Below are positions 1-7,793 of a stretch of 64,000 bases of DNA, piece by piece (the first letter of the stretch is position 1; each line of letters opens with the position of its first letter). The position numbers were made by a program, and so were the translations under genes. Origin of the DNA: Zoogloea sp. (GTDB lineage: Bacteria; Pseudomonadota; Gammaproteobacteria; Burkholderiales; Rhodocyclaceae); NCBI GenBank assembly GCA_016703645.1, contig JADJBR010000007.1:372001-436000 (forward strand). Direction: 5' to 3'. The notes under the pieces are model-generated. The model had not been told where the DNA came from. It saw nothing but the letters and a program-made list of their open reading frames with translations, and did no database searches.

Positions 1-73
1 CGACGCGGCTCAGACACCGGATGAGATTCGTAAAGAACTTGAACAAATCATTGTAGAGATTTGTTTTCAATGA
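1..73 (+). CDS. tmk: Thymidylate kinase, C-terminal end (partial)
   Basis: The window opens inside a reading frame that starts at base 2 and ends at a TGA at 71-73, giving about 23 residues that end in EICFQ. The tail alone carries no diagnostic motif. The call rests on position: in beta- and gammaproteobacteria tmk commonly sits directly before holB, and here the stop overlaps the holB ATG (ATGA). Thymidylate kinase phosphorylates dTMP to dTDP. Only the last turn of the protein is visible, so the identity is contextual. Confidence 0.55.
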   Translation, partial: DAAQTPDEIRKELEQIIVEICFQ

Positions 74-1131
74 TTTTTGAATGGCATTCCGGTCTGTGGA
101 GTCGGGCGCTCGAGTGCGCGGGACGCCTGCCCCACGCCTTGCTGTTCTCAGGCCCGGCGGGAGGCGGAAAGCGGGTCTTTGCCGAAGCCCTGGCGGCACG
201 GATCCTGTGCCTTCAGCCTGACCCCACCGGACATGCCTGCGGGCACTGCGAGGACTGCCAATGGCGCATGGCGGGCAATCATCCGGACCTGTTGCGGGTC
301 ATTCCCGAGGCAGACCAGGAGGAGCGGTCCGATGCACCCGCCGAGAAGGCCGAAGGTGGCAAGGCAGCCAGCCGGCAGATCGTCATCGACCAGATCCGTT
401 CCCTGCAGCAGGCCCTGACCACGGGCGGGCACCGGGGCAGCCAGCGGGTGGTGATCGTCGATCCCGCCGAGGCGATGAATCCCTTTACCGCCAATGCGCT
501 CCTGAAACTGCTTGAAGAGCCCACAACCAATGCCTTGTTCCTGCTGATCTCCAGCGCGCCCAAGCGCCTGCTTCCAACCATTCGGAGCCGCTGCCAGACC
601 TGGGCCTTCCCGCGCCCTCCACGGGAGCAGGCTGTGCGCTGGCTCGCCGACAGGAGTCTTCCGGAGGTGGCTGCATTACTGGCCTTCTGCGGCGGAATGC
701 CACTGGCGGCGGCTGCACTGGCTGAAGGTGGCGGAGCCGCGGCACGGCGGCGCTTTGCCGACGACATCGCGGCCGTCTCTCAAGGTGCTGTCCTGCGCCT
801 GGCGGGGGAATGGGAGAACTGGTTGAAGGGCAAGGACGCGCTCGCCAGTGGCTTTGACATGCCAACCCTGGTGAGCTGGATGCAACGCTGGGTTGCCGAT
901 CTGGTCAGCGTGCGGCTGGGTGGCCCGGTGCGCTTCTTCCCCGATCGCGAGGGGGTGCTCCGGGATCTCGCCGGGCGCTTGACCGTGGACGCAGCCCTGG
1001 GCTGCTACAATGAAATCACACAGTCGCGCCGGGTCGCGCAGCACCCGCTCAACGCCCGGTTATTTCTGGAAGACATGCTATTGCGGTACGCCCGGAGCCT
1101 TCAGGCGACCGCGTCGGCGGTACGTAAATGA
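70..1131 (+). CDS. holB: DNA polymerase III subunit delta'
   Basis: This is the clamp-loader subunit delta', which helps load the beta sliding clamp at the replication fork. The N-terminal AAA+ fold shows a degenerate P-loop (GPAGGGKR, near residue 30), followed by the zinc-binding cysteines of the family (C..CGHCEDC, around residues 47-62), a clear Walker-B/sensor region with NALLKLLEEP, and SAPKRLLPTIRSRC, the delta'-type sensor and arginine-finger SRC motif. About 353 residues is a normal length. The ATG at 70 overlaps the upstream stop and is preferred over a TTG nine bases upstream. The stop overlaps the pilZ ATG, so the genes are translationally coupled. Confidence 0.93.
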   Translation: MIFEWHSGLWSRALECAGRLPHALLFSGPAGGGKRVFAEALAARILCLQPDPTGHACGHCEDCQWRMAGNHPDLLRVIPEADQEERSDAPAEKAEGGKAASRQIVIDQIRSLQQALTTGGHRGSQRVVIVDPAEAMNPFTANALLKLLEEPTTNALFLLISSAPKRLLPTIRSRCQTWAFPRPPREQAVRWLADRSLPEVAALLAFCGGMPLAAAALAEGGGAAARRRFADDIAAVSQGAVLRLAGEWENWLKGKDALASGFDMPTLVSWMQRWVADLVSVRLGGPVRFFPDREGVLRDLAGRLTVDAALGCYNEITQSRRVAQHPLNARLFLEDMLLRYARSLQATASAVRK

Positions 1132-1496
1132 ACGAATCTGCAAGACGACCGATGGCGACGCGCCCCAGCGTCCTGTCCCTGAACATCAGCTCCAAGTCGG
1201 CGCTGTACGCGGCCTACATGCCGTTCATCAAGAACGGGGGCTTGTTTGTTCCTACCGCCCGGACTTACAAACTTGGTGACGAGATTTTCATGATCCTGCA
1301 GATCATGGACGACTCCACCAAGCATCCGGTGGCCGGTACCGTAGCCTGGATCACACCTGCCGGTGCGCAGGGGAACAAGACCCAGGGCATTGGTGTCCAG
1401 TTCGGAGGGGATGAAGCAGGGCAGGTGCTGCGCAATCAGATCGAGCACATTCTGGCAGGCCACCTGGGCTCATCCCGTCCAACCCATACCATCTAG
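1128..1496 (+). CDS. pilZ: Type IV pilus protein PilZ
   Basis: A 122-residue PilZ-domain protein. It matches the founding PilZ of Pseudomonas type IV pilus assembly rather than the c-di-GMP-binding subgroup: it has the stretch LYAAYMPFIKNGGLF, a KLGDE motif, VAWITPAGAQGN and GIGVQF, and it ends in RPTHTI. It lacks the RxxxR and (D/N)xSxxG signature needed for c-di-GMP binding. In the known family PilZ acts in the cytoplasm with the pilus extension machinery (PilB, FimX). The order holB-pilZ-tatD is the same as in Pseudomonas. The ATG overlaps the holB stop. Confidence 0.9.
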   Translation: MNESARRPMATRPSVLSLNISSKSALYAAYMPFIKNGGLFVPTARTYKLGDEIFMILQIMDDSTKHPVAGTVAWITPAGAQGNKTQGIGVQFGGDEAGQVLRNQIEHILAGHLGSSRPTHTI

Positions 1497-1514
1497 GCAC
1501 ATCGCGCCCACTCA

Positions 1515-2288
1515 ATGCTTGTTGATTCCCACTGCCATCTGGATTTTCCTGACCTGATCGAAAATGAAGCGGATGTTCTCGAGCGCATGATCGAGAATGG
1601 CGTGACCCACGCCCTTTGCGTCAGCGTGAAACTTGAGACCCTGCCCGCCGTCATTGGCCTGGCCGAGCGCCACGCCAATCTGTTTGCGTCGGTGGGCGTG
1701 CACCCCGACAACGCCGATTGTGAGGAGCCCGACGAGGCGAGGCTGCTTGCACTCGCAGCCCATCCCAAAGTGGTGGCCATTGGCGAAACGGGGCTGGACT
1801 ACTACTGGCACAAGGACGCTCCCGAATGGCAGCGTGCTCGTTTCCGGACCCACATCCGCGCCGCCCGGCGCTGCGCCAAGCCCTTGATTATCCACACCCG
1901 GGACTCGGCCGCCGATACCCTGCGCCTGATGCGGGAGGAGGGTGCCGATCAGGCCGGCGGCGTGATGCATTGCTTCACCGAGACCCGTGAAGTGGCTGCG
2001 GATGCGCTGGACCTGGGCTTTCATATCTCGTTCTCCGGGATCGTCAGTTTCAAGAATGCCGAAGCCCTGCGTGATGTGGCCCGCTTTGTTCCTTCAGACC
2101 GCCTGCTCGTGGAAACCGATGCCCCTTACCTTGCCCCGATGCCTTTCCGGGGGAAGACCAATCAGCCCGCCTACGTCCGCCACGTGGCACAGGCCGTTGC
2201 CGATGCGCGCGGTGAAAGCCTGGCACGTGTCGCCGAGGCCACGAGCCGCAATTTCTTCCGATTGTTCAAGGATGCGAGCCCCTCATGA
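1515..2288 (+). CDS. TatD-family metal-dependent hydrolase
   Basis: A 257-residue TatD/YcfH-type TIM-barrel hydrolase, a family of metal-dependent DNases. Metal ligands are visible in order: DSHCHLDF at the N terminus (HxH), GETGLDYYW (Glu), PLIIHTRDS (His), MHCFTE (His) and ETDAPYLAP (Asp). The length is typical. The start ATG at 1515 follows pilZ by 18 bases, and the TGA overlaps the ATG of the ankyrin-repeat gene, so it belongs to the holB operon. The precise substrate cannot be told from the sequence; YcfH and TatD paralogues look alike at this level. Confidence 0.9.
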   Translation: MLVDSHCHLDFPDLIENEADVLERMIENGVTHALCVSVKLETLPAVIGLAERHANLFASVGVHPDNADCEEPDEARLLALAAHPKVVAIGETGLDYYWHKDAPEWQRARFRTHIRAARRCAKPLIIHTRDSAADTLRLMREEGADQAGGVMHCFTETREVAADALDLGFHISFSGIVSFKNAEALRDVARFVPSDRLLVETDAPYLAPMPFRGKTNQPAYVRHVAQAVADARGESLARVAEATSRNFFRLFKDASPS

Positions 2289-2968
2289 AGCCCGTTGCAA
2301 GGATCTTTCGCCCCCCGTATCGAACCCTCCTGACCCTTTTCGTGGGCCTGCAGTTGTCCATGCCGCTTGCCGCCGCTTCGCTGGATGATCTGCTGAACGC
2401 GGCCAAGATGGGAGATGCCGCCGCCGTCACCCGGATGGTGTCCCAGGGCATGGACATCAACTCCACTGATCAGAATGGCAACAGCCTGCTCATTCTTGCT
2501 GCCCGGGAGGACCAGGCGCGCGTGGTCGAGGCTCTTGTCAAGCAGCGTGGCATCAAGCTCAACGCCCGTAACGGGGCAGGTGACAGTGCGCTCATGCTCG
2601 CCAGCCTGAAAGGGTATGCGGACGTTGTGCAGTTGCTGCTTGCCGCCGGTGCCGACTATGACCACGATGGCTGGAACCCGCTTCTGTATGCGGCGTTCGA
2701 GGGCCGTCTGGCGGTGGTGGAGCAGTTGCTGGCGAAGGGCGCAAACCCCAATGCGAAGGCCCCCAACCACACCACACCGCTGATGTTTGCTGCCCGCAAC
2801 GGCCATGAGGAAGTCGTGGTGCGTCTGCTCAAGGCCGGTGTGGATCTGGACTCGAAGAACGATCAGAACGAAACCGCCGAGAGCTGGGCCCTCAAGAACC
2901 GCAACACCGATATTGCCGGGCTGATCCAGGCTTCACGCAAAGCCCGCGGTGCCGGTGCCGGCAAATAA
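2285..2968 (+). CDS. Ankyrin-repeat protein with signal peptide
   Basis: A 227-residue protein with an N-terminal hydrophobic stretch ending in AAA (signal peptide or signal anchor, roughly residues 12-35), then about five ankyrin repeats. Repeat hallmarks are DQNGNSLLILAAREDQ, GAGDSALMLASLKGYADVVQLLLAAGAD-like segments, GWNPLLYAAFEG and TTPLMFAARNGHEEVV. Ankyrin repeats mediate protein-protein contacts; with the leader, the repeats probably act in the periplasm. The ATG overlaps the tatD stop, so it is the last gene of the holB operon. The partner is unknown. Confidence 0.85.
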   Translation: MKPVARIFRPPYRTLLTLFVGLQLSMPLAAASLDDLLNAAKMGDAAAVTRMVSQGMDINSTDQNGNSLLILAAREDQARVVEALVKQRGIKLNARNGAGDSALMLASLKGYADVVQLLLAAGADYDHDGWNPLLYAAFEGRLAVVEQLLAKGANPNAKAPNHTTPLMFAARNGHEEVVVRLLKAGVDLDSKNDQNETAESWALKNRNTDIAGLIQASRKARGAGAGK

Positions 2969-3008
2969 ACACCGCACCAAGGTGTGGCCTGCCAAGTGAT
3001 TCGGCGAA

Positions 3009-3188
3009 TCAGTAATGGCGCCCGTGGCCAAAACGCCATGGCAGGGAAGGAGCGATCCGCCTGAAGACGGCCACGCCGACAAGGGCCAGGATGGCCGGAA
3101 CCAGCGCCTGGCCGCCTTGGCCTCCGGCCAGGAGCACGCCAACGATGAGACCACTCAGCATCAGGGTGCGGCAGATGAGGCTTTCCAT
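3009..3188 (-). CDS. Small membrane protein, 59 aa, under a LexA-box promoter
   Basis: The ATG at 3188 is preceded by AGGAG with a six-base spacer, a good ribosome-binding site that decides against longer upstream starts. The product has 59 residues with two hydrophobic stretches (residues about 8-22, LMLSGLIVGVLLAG, and 28-41, LVPAILALVGVAVF) and a basic, aromatic tail ending in GHGRHY. I do not recognise a family. A minus-strand promoter with a LexA box lies about 95 bases upstream (see 3283-3317), so SOS control is likely. A small hydrophobic protein under LexA control recalls TisB-type SOS toxins, but similarity of arrangement is all that is seen. Confidence 0.6.
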   Translation of the reverse strand: MESLICRTLMLSGLIVGVLLAGGQGGQALVPAILALVGVAVFRRIAPSLPWRFGHGRHY

Positions 3189-3282
3189 GATTGACTCCTT
3201 TTCTGAACGATTTGATCCGGACAAGGGCTGAAACATCTCGCTGCCAGGTCTCGCTTGTGCAGTTCCTGGCCTGCTCTTCGAT

Positions 3283-3317
3283 AACTGTAATTATATACAG
3301 TTGTCCGTGCATGGCAA
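3283..3317 (-). promoter_or_regulatory. LexA (SOS) box overlapping a sigma-70 type promoter
   Basis: Bases 3283-3302 form a perfect inverted repeat, AACTGTA-6 bases-TACAGTT, fitting the LexA pattern CTGT-N8-ACAG. On the minus strand the box contains a perfect TATAAT (-10, 3290-3295), with TTGCCA (-35, 3312-3317) at 16-base spacing. LexA bound here would block this promoter, which reads toward the small membrane protein at 3188. The recombinase gene starts 60 bases away on the other strand and might also be affected. Confidence 0.75.
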
Positions 3318-3362
3318 GCCCTGCCAAATCAAAATCCCTGTCCGGCGGGTAAACTGCCGCCC

Positions 3363-4610
3363 ATGAAGGCGAAGAATCCCGACACCAGAGCGCTCTCCGT
3401 CCCGCAAGGGCCTGTACCGGTCCGTCCTCTGGACGAGCTGACCATCCCTCCCGATCTGGACGGGAGAAATGGCGTGAACCGGGCCGATCCGGCGCGCCTG
3501 CAGATCACTGCCGACACGGACGCTGACGCAATCCGCTGCTTCCTGACCGAGTACGACCGCTCCCCCGGCACCTATCGTATTTACCAGCGGGAGTGCGAGA
3601 GGCTGTTGCTCTGGTCATTGATCGACTGCGGCAAGCCCCTGTCCAGTCTCAACCGCCAGGACTTCGAGGGCTATCTGAACTTTCTTGCCGATCCCCAGCC
3701 TGCGGCTTTGTGGTGCGGCCCCAAGGCCGAACGCATTACGGAGCGTTGGCGGCCCTTTGTCGGCCCCCTCAGTGAGAGCGCTGTACTGACGGCAATGGCC
3801 GCCATCAATTCCCTGATGAGTTACCTGGTGGATGCCGGTTACCTGCTCGGGAACCCGCTGGGGTTGATCCGCCAGCGTCGGCGCAAGATGTCTGCCGAGG
3901 TGGGCGGCCCTCTGCGGGCCGTGGCCAGCACGGAAGAGGTTGAGAAGATCGAGCGCTTTCTCGACCCGCAGATGTGGCAGGCGGTGACGGACGCCATTGA
4001 GGCCATGCCAAAGGATGCGGAGCGGGGGCGTGACGAGTACGAGCGGGCGCGTTTCATTGCTGCAACGCTATACATGCTGGCCCCCCGTGCGGGTGAGCTG
4101 GAAAGCCACCGCATGAACAGCTTCCGGGAGGAGCGGGGCCTGTGGTGGTGGCACGTGGTGGGGAAGGGCGGCAAGAAAGCCAAAGTGCCCGTGGCGGACG
4201 ACATGCTTCAGGCCTTGATCCGCTACCGCAAGTATCTGGGTCTGACCGCCGTGCCGCGCCGGGACGACATGACACCGCTGCTGGTGTCGGTGAAGAACGG
4301 AAGTCCCATCACTGCGCGCCGCCTCAATCAGATCCTGAAGAAGATCTTCAATTCGGCGGCCGATCTGCTACCGGATGACGCCGAGCACAAGAAGGAAAAG
4401 CTGCGTGCCGCATCGGCCCACTGGGGGCGACACACGGGCATCACCGCCAAGCTCGACAGCGGCATCGATGAACGCTTTGTGCAGAAGGACGCTCGACATA
4501 CCGATGCCCGCACCACCCAGCGTTACATCCACGAGGAGGAAGAGCGCTGGCATGAAGAGGCCCAGAAGCAACGCCTGCAGTGGACAGACAAGAACAAGAA
4601 GAGCGACTGA
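3363..4610 (+). CDS. Tyrosine-type site-specific recombinase/integrase
   Basis: A 415-residue tyrosine recombinase. The N-terminal SAM-like core-binding domain spans about residues 55-165. The catalytic domain carries all expected residues: Arg in LAPRAGELE, Lys in GKGGKK, HxxR in HWGRHT, and the His and nucleophilic Tyr in ARHTDARTTQRYIH near residue 390. It is directly followed by a KfrA-like gene, a pairing seen in accessory regions of proteobacteria. No tRNA and no clear att repeats were found next to it, so the element boundaries are unknown. The start ATG at 3363 is the first in frame. A LexA box lies 60 bases upstream. Confidence 0.9.
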   Translation: MKAKNPDTRALSVPQGPVPVRPLDELTIPPDLDGRNGVNRADPARLQITADTDADAIRCFLTEYDRSPGTYRIYQRECERLLLWSLIDCGKPLSSLNRQDFEGYLNFLADPQPAALWCGPKAERITERWRPFVGPLSESAVLTAMAAINSLMSYLVDAGYLLGNPLGLIRQRRRKMSAEVGGPLRAVASTEEVEKIERFLDPQMWQAVTDAIEAMPKDAERGRDEYERARFIAATLYMLAPRAGELESHRMNSFREERGLWWWHVVGKGGKKAKVPVADDMLQALIRYRKYLGLTAVPRRDDMTPLLVSVKNGSPITARRLNQILKKIFNSAADLLPDDAEHKKEKLRAASAHWGRHTGITAKLDSGIDERFVQKDARHTDARTTQRYIHEEEERWHEEAQKQRLQWTDKNKKSD

Positions 4611-4669
4611 CAGGGTTTCCGGCGCTGCACCCAAAACGGGAAGCGGAATGCTAGATCCGTGTCAAACGA

Positions 4670-4696
4670 TACGGATTACGACCGTACACGTATGGT
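4670..4696. promoter_or_regulatory. Nested palindromes upstream of the KfrA-like gene (candidate operator)
   Basis: Two overlapping inverted repeats lie between the recombinase and the kfrA-like gene: TACGG-7 bases-CCGTA (4670-4686, perfect) and ACCGTAC-AC-GTATGGT (4681-4696, one mismatch between arms). Plasmid KfrA proteins are known to bind palindromes in their own promoter region, so autoregulation is a reasonable inference. Confidence 0.45.
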
Positions 4697-4748
4697 ATGG
4701 TTCTCGCGACACACTTTTGTGCAATTCCGGCGAGCGAGGGGTGATCAG

Positions 4749-5789
4749 ATGGCACGCAGCAGTAGCGTCACCTTTGAGGCTGTGGAGCAGATCTGCTTCC
4801 AGCTGCTTTCGATGGGTGAGAACCCGTCCTTCAACCTGGTCTATGCGGAGCTTGGCAACAAGGGCTCGAGCGAGATCGTCCAGCGCTATATCGACCAGTG
4901 GCGCCGGGACACCGGCGCTGCCTTCTTTCGCCAGCGCAGCGTGCCGGGCATGCCCGATGAGCTGGTGTCGTCCACCGATGGGCTGATGGCCAAGGTGTGG
5001 TCCCTTGCCCTGCAACATGCCGACCAGGTCTTTGCCAGCCAGCGTCAGGTGCTGGAGCAGGAGCAGGAAGCCATGCGGTCGCGCCTGCAGACGGCCGTCG
5101 ATCGGGTTGCCCAGCTTGAATCTGAAGCGGCCCAGGCTGCCATCCAGATCGACACCCTCAACCAGGGGGTGCAGACCCGGGACGGCAGCATTGCCGACCT
5201 GCGTAGCCAGGCGCTCGAGTTCCTGCGTCAGCGGGAAGGTCTTGAAAGCAGGGTAAGGCAGCTTGAGGAAAGTGCGGAGACCCGGGAGCAGAAGTTTGCC
5301 GCCGAGTCCGAACGCCTCAGCCGCCTGCTGCAAAATGACCGTGACCGCTACAACGCCTCCTTGAAGGAGGAGCAGGATCGCAGCGCCCTTGATCGCGAAC
5401 TGCTGATGAAGCAGATTGATCAGGCCCGTCAGGAAAAGCTCGCCGAAATCACCGCCATGCGCCAGCAGTTGGCCAATCGCGAAGAACGGGAAGCCCGGCA
5501 GCGGGAGCAGACCGAAGAGGCCAAGGCTGCCCTGCGGGAGGCTGTCTCGCGGGCGCGCCAGGTGGAAACCTCTCTTGCAGCGGCCGAAGGGCGGATCGAA
5601 CGCCTGCAGACCCAACTCAAGACTGCCAGCGAGGCCGCCCACGGCAAGGAGTCTGCCGTGGCAGCCGCCGAGGCGCGGGCCCGCGCAGTTGAGGAAGTCC
5701 GGCTTGCCGAAACCGCGCGGGCCCAGCGGGCCGAGGCGACGCTGGCCGAAGCCCTGGCAGAGCTGGGCATGCTGAAGAAAAAGGGTTGA
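4749..5789 (+). CDS. KfrA-like DNA-binding coiled-coil protein
   Basis: A 346-residue protein with an N-terminal KfrA-type DNA-binding domain (residues about 5-110; motifs FEAVEQICFQLLSMG and SSEIVQRYIDQWRR) and a long alpha-helical coiled coil (about 120-345) rich in Glu, Gln, Arg and Ala. KfrA of IncP plasmids is an autorepressor whose coiled tail may help segregation. Here it follows a tyrosine recombinase on the chromosome, so a role in regulating or organising that element is inferred. The ATG at 4749 has GAGGGG seven bases upstream; an in-frame ATG at 4659 would run through the palindromic region and is not favoured. It converges on prpF. Confidence 0.85.
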   Translation: MARSSSVTFEAVEQICFQLLSMGENPSFNLVYAELGNKGSSEIVQRYIDQWRRDTGAAFFRQRSVPGMPDELVSSTDGLMAKVWSLALQHADQVFASQRQVLEQEQEAMRSRLQTAVDRVAQLESEAAQAAIQIDTLNQGVQTRDGSIADLRSQALEFLRQREGLESRVRQLEESAETREQKFAAESERLSRLLQNDRDRYNASLKEEQDRSALDRELLMKQIDQARQEKLAEITAMRQQLANREEREARQREQTEEAKAALREAVSRARQVETSLAAAEGRIERLQTQLKTASEAAHGKESAVAAAEARARAVEEVRLAETARAQRAEATLAEALAELGMLKKKG

Positions 5790-5814
5790 AGCGGGGCAGG
5801 GGGCAGACCCGCGC

Positions 5815-6960
5815 TCAGGAGGCTGTAGGCGTCCTAACCCAGCCCTCCATGAGGATGCGCGCCGAACGGCTCATAATCACTCGGTCAATGATCCAGCGGT
5901 TTCCAGCCGTGCGGGTCTCGGCGCCAACCTGCAAGACCCCTGAGGGGTGTCCGAAACAGAGCGGACCGTTCTTAACCGGCGTGCTCAACTCGTGGACCAC
6001 CGTGCCCGGAATTGCTGCCGCTGCGGCCAACGCCACGGCTCCGGTACCTGTCATCGCATGGTGCAACTGGCCCATGGAAAAGATCCGCGCCACCAGATGA
6101 ATGGCGTCACGGGCCACCGGACGGCCATCGGACGCGACATAGTCGGCCGGTGGAGAAACGAAGGCGAGCTTGGGTGTATGGGGCCGCAGGGCGCTTGCCT
6201 CCTCAATGCTGCCGGCCAGACCCATGGCCACGGCGCCTGTGGCGCGAATCACTTCAGCGCGTGCCAGCAGATCGGCGTCCTGATTGACGAGGGAGGGCAG
6301 CTCCGTACCCGTCAGGCCAAGGACGCCTGCGTCAATGAAAATTGTTGGATTACCCGCGTCGATGAGGGTTGCGGCAATGGAGCCGATGCCCGGCACGGAA
6401 AGCGTATCCATGGGATTGCCCGCCGGAAATAGCTGCTCTGCCGCGGCGGGATCCAGAAACTCCAGGCGTATCTCCGCTCCCGGAAAACTCACTCCGTCCA
6501 GGTCGAAATCCCCGGTTTCCTGCACGTCTCCGTTACGCATCGGCACGTGGGCTAGGATCCTACGTCCGACGTTGGCCTGCCAGATCCGGACCGTCGCCAT
6601 GCCGTTGGCCGGCGCCACGATGAGGCCGGTATGGATCGCGAACGGACCAACGGCCGCACTCAGGTTGCCACAATTGCCCGACCAGTCGATCACCGGCTGA
6701 ACGACTGAGACCGCGCCAAAGAGGTAGTCGACGTCACAGTCAGGCCTGGACGACGGGGCCACGATAACGACTTTGCTGGTGCTTGAAGTCGCGCCCCCCA
6801 TCCCGTCAATGTGCTTTCCATAGCGGTCCGGACTGCCGATCACTCGCAGCAGCAGGTCATCACGCTGTCGGGGATCCGTAGGCAGATCCTGGGACAGGAA
6901 GAACACGCCTTTACTCGTACCGCCGCGCATATAGACGGCGGGTGTGCGGGTTTGAGACAT
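5815..6960 (-). CDS. prpF: PrpF family 2-methylaconitate cis-trans isomerase
   Basis: A 381-residue PrpF protein. The family isomerises 2-methylaconitate in the AcnD-dependent 2-methylcitrate pathway of propionate breakdown; relatives act on oxalomesaconate. Family marks are YMRGGTSKGVFF at the N terminus, the GNCGNLSAAVGPFA segment with the conserved Cys, DAGNPTIFIDA and HHAMTGTGAVALA. The ATG at 6960 fits the usual start; a TTG at 6990 would add ten residues unlike the family. It stands alone: no prpC, acnD or prpB is in the window, so the exact substrate is not proven by context. Confidence 0.88.
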   Translation of the reverse strand: MSQTRTPAVYMRGGTSKGVFFLSQDLPTDPRQRDDLLLRVIGSPDRYGKHIDGMGGATSSTSKVVIVAPSSRPDCDVDYLFGAVSVVQPVIDWSGNCGNLSAAVGPFAIHTGLIVAPANGMATVRIWQANVGRRILAHVPMRNGDVQETGDFDLDGVSFPGAEIRLEFLDPAAAEQLFPAGNPMDTLSVPGIGSIAATLIDAGNPTIFIDAGVLGLTGTELPSLVNQDADLLARAEVIRATGAVAMGLAGSIEEASALRPHTPKLAFVSPPADYVASDGRPVARDAIHLVARIFSMGQLHHAMTGTGAVALAAAAAIPGTVVHELSTPVKNGPLCFGHPSGVLQVGAETRTAGNRWIIDRVIMSRSARILMEGWVRTPTAS

Positions 6961-7261
6961 TTTACAGAGCTTGTTTTTCTTAAATAACAATTAGAAAGGG
7001 GAGAAAAATGAGATGCATGTTAACTTCTGAAAACAGTAATTTTCAGAACATCATAATTCACCTAAACTTTGTGCCTGAAGCCGGATTGTCTCATGGCGAC
7101 GCCACGCCATCGGCCCCGGCTGAATGTCCACGATCTTGCGGAACACCGGGGGCGCGGCGTGAAGACTTCCCTTCCTTGGTGCCGCCCAGCAAATCGTTAT
7201 TTGCTAATATTCAATCTCTGGCAACCGTCCGGTTGTCCGACATGAATTATCAAGGACATCA
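6961..7261. other. Intergenic region between prpF and the rhodanese gene
   Basis: About 300 bases, AT-richer than the surroundings in its first 70 bases and near 7190-7260. It must hold the divergent promoters of prpF and the rhodanese gene. A short frame at 7008-7265 lacks a ribosome-binding site and recognisable content, so I do not call a gene. No convincing operator or hairpin was seen. Confidence 0.4.
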
Positions 7262-7642
7262 ATGAAAACGCCCCACGATCTGGTCATGGCCGCCAAGGCC
7301 CTCATCCGCGAAGTCTCCCTTGATGAGGCCGAGCAGGCAATCCGTGACGCTGATGTATTGCTGGATGTAAGAGAAGCCGACGAGTTTGCAGCGGGCCACC
7401 TGCCCGGCGCCGTTCACGTTTCCCGGGGGATGCTGGAGTTCAAGCTCGGGGGAACCCCCGAGCTGAGCAATCGTGATCTGAAGATCGTGCTGTACTGCAA
7501 GACCGGAGGCCGTGCCGCGCTGGCCGCCCGCTCCCTGCAGGAAATGGGCTATCTGCACGTGCAGTCCCTGGCTGGTGGATTTGACACTTGGGCGGCGGCC
7601 GGCCGGCCCGTTGCCAAGCCCAGTCTGCCTGCGTTCGATTGA
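7262..7642 (+). CDS. Rhodanese-like sulfurtransferase
   Basis: A 126-residue single-domain rhodanese. It shows LLDVREADEFAAGHLPGAVHVSRG (CDC25-type first motif, here described in parts) and the active-site loop CKTGGRA around residue 81, with the catalytic Cys present. Rhodaneses move sulfane sulfur from donors such as thiosulfate to cyanide or protein thiols. The protein has no signal peptide, so it is cytoplasmic. It is a stand-alone gene upstream of prc, separated from it by 151 bases that contain a stable hairpin. Confidence 0.88.
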   Translation: MKTPHDLVMAAKALIREVSLDEAEQAIRDADVLLDVREADEFAAGHLPGAVHVSRGMLEFKLGGTPELSNRDLKIVLYCKTGGRAALAARSLQEMGYLHVQSLAGGFDTWAAAGRPVAKPSLPAFD

Positions 7643-7734
7643 ACCCGGATACCCGCGCCCGGGCGGCAGCGCGTTTGTCACTCGGGCATGGAAACTCTGA
7701 CGCACGTTCACACTATTTAGCTGTCGACTGGGAA

Positions 7735-7757
7735 GCCGGAAGCATGTAGCTTCCGGC
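7735..7757. terminator. Perfect 9-bp hairpin before prc
   Basis: GCCGGAAGC (7735-7743), loop ATGTA, GCTTCCGGC (7749-7757). The stem is perfect and GC-rich but is not followed by a T run. It may be the rhodanese terminator, or an element in the prc leader, which starts 36 bases downstream. Confidence 0.4.
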
Positions 7758-7793
7758 GGATCAAGCTATCAATGAACGTCGTGGAGTGATTGA

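Noticed and set aside
7008-7265. 85-codon frame between prpF and the rhodanese gene
   Set aside because: No ribosome-binding site, no recognisable content; it fills the divergent promoter region.
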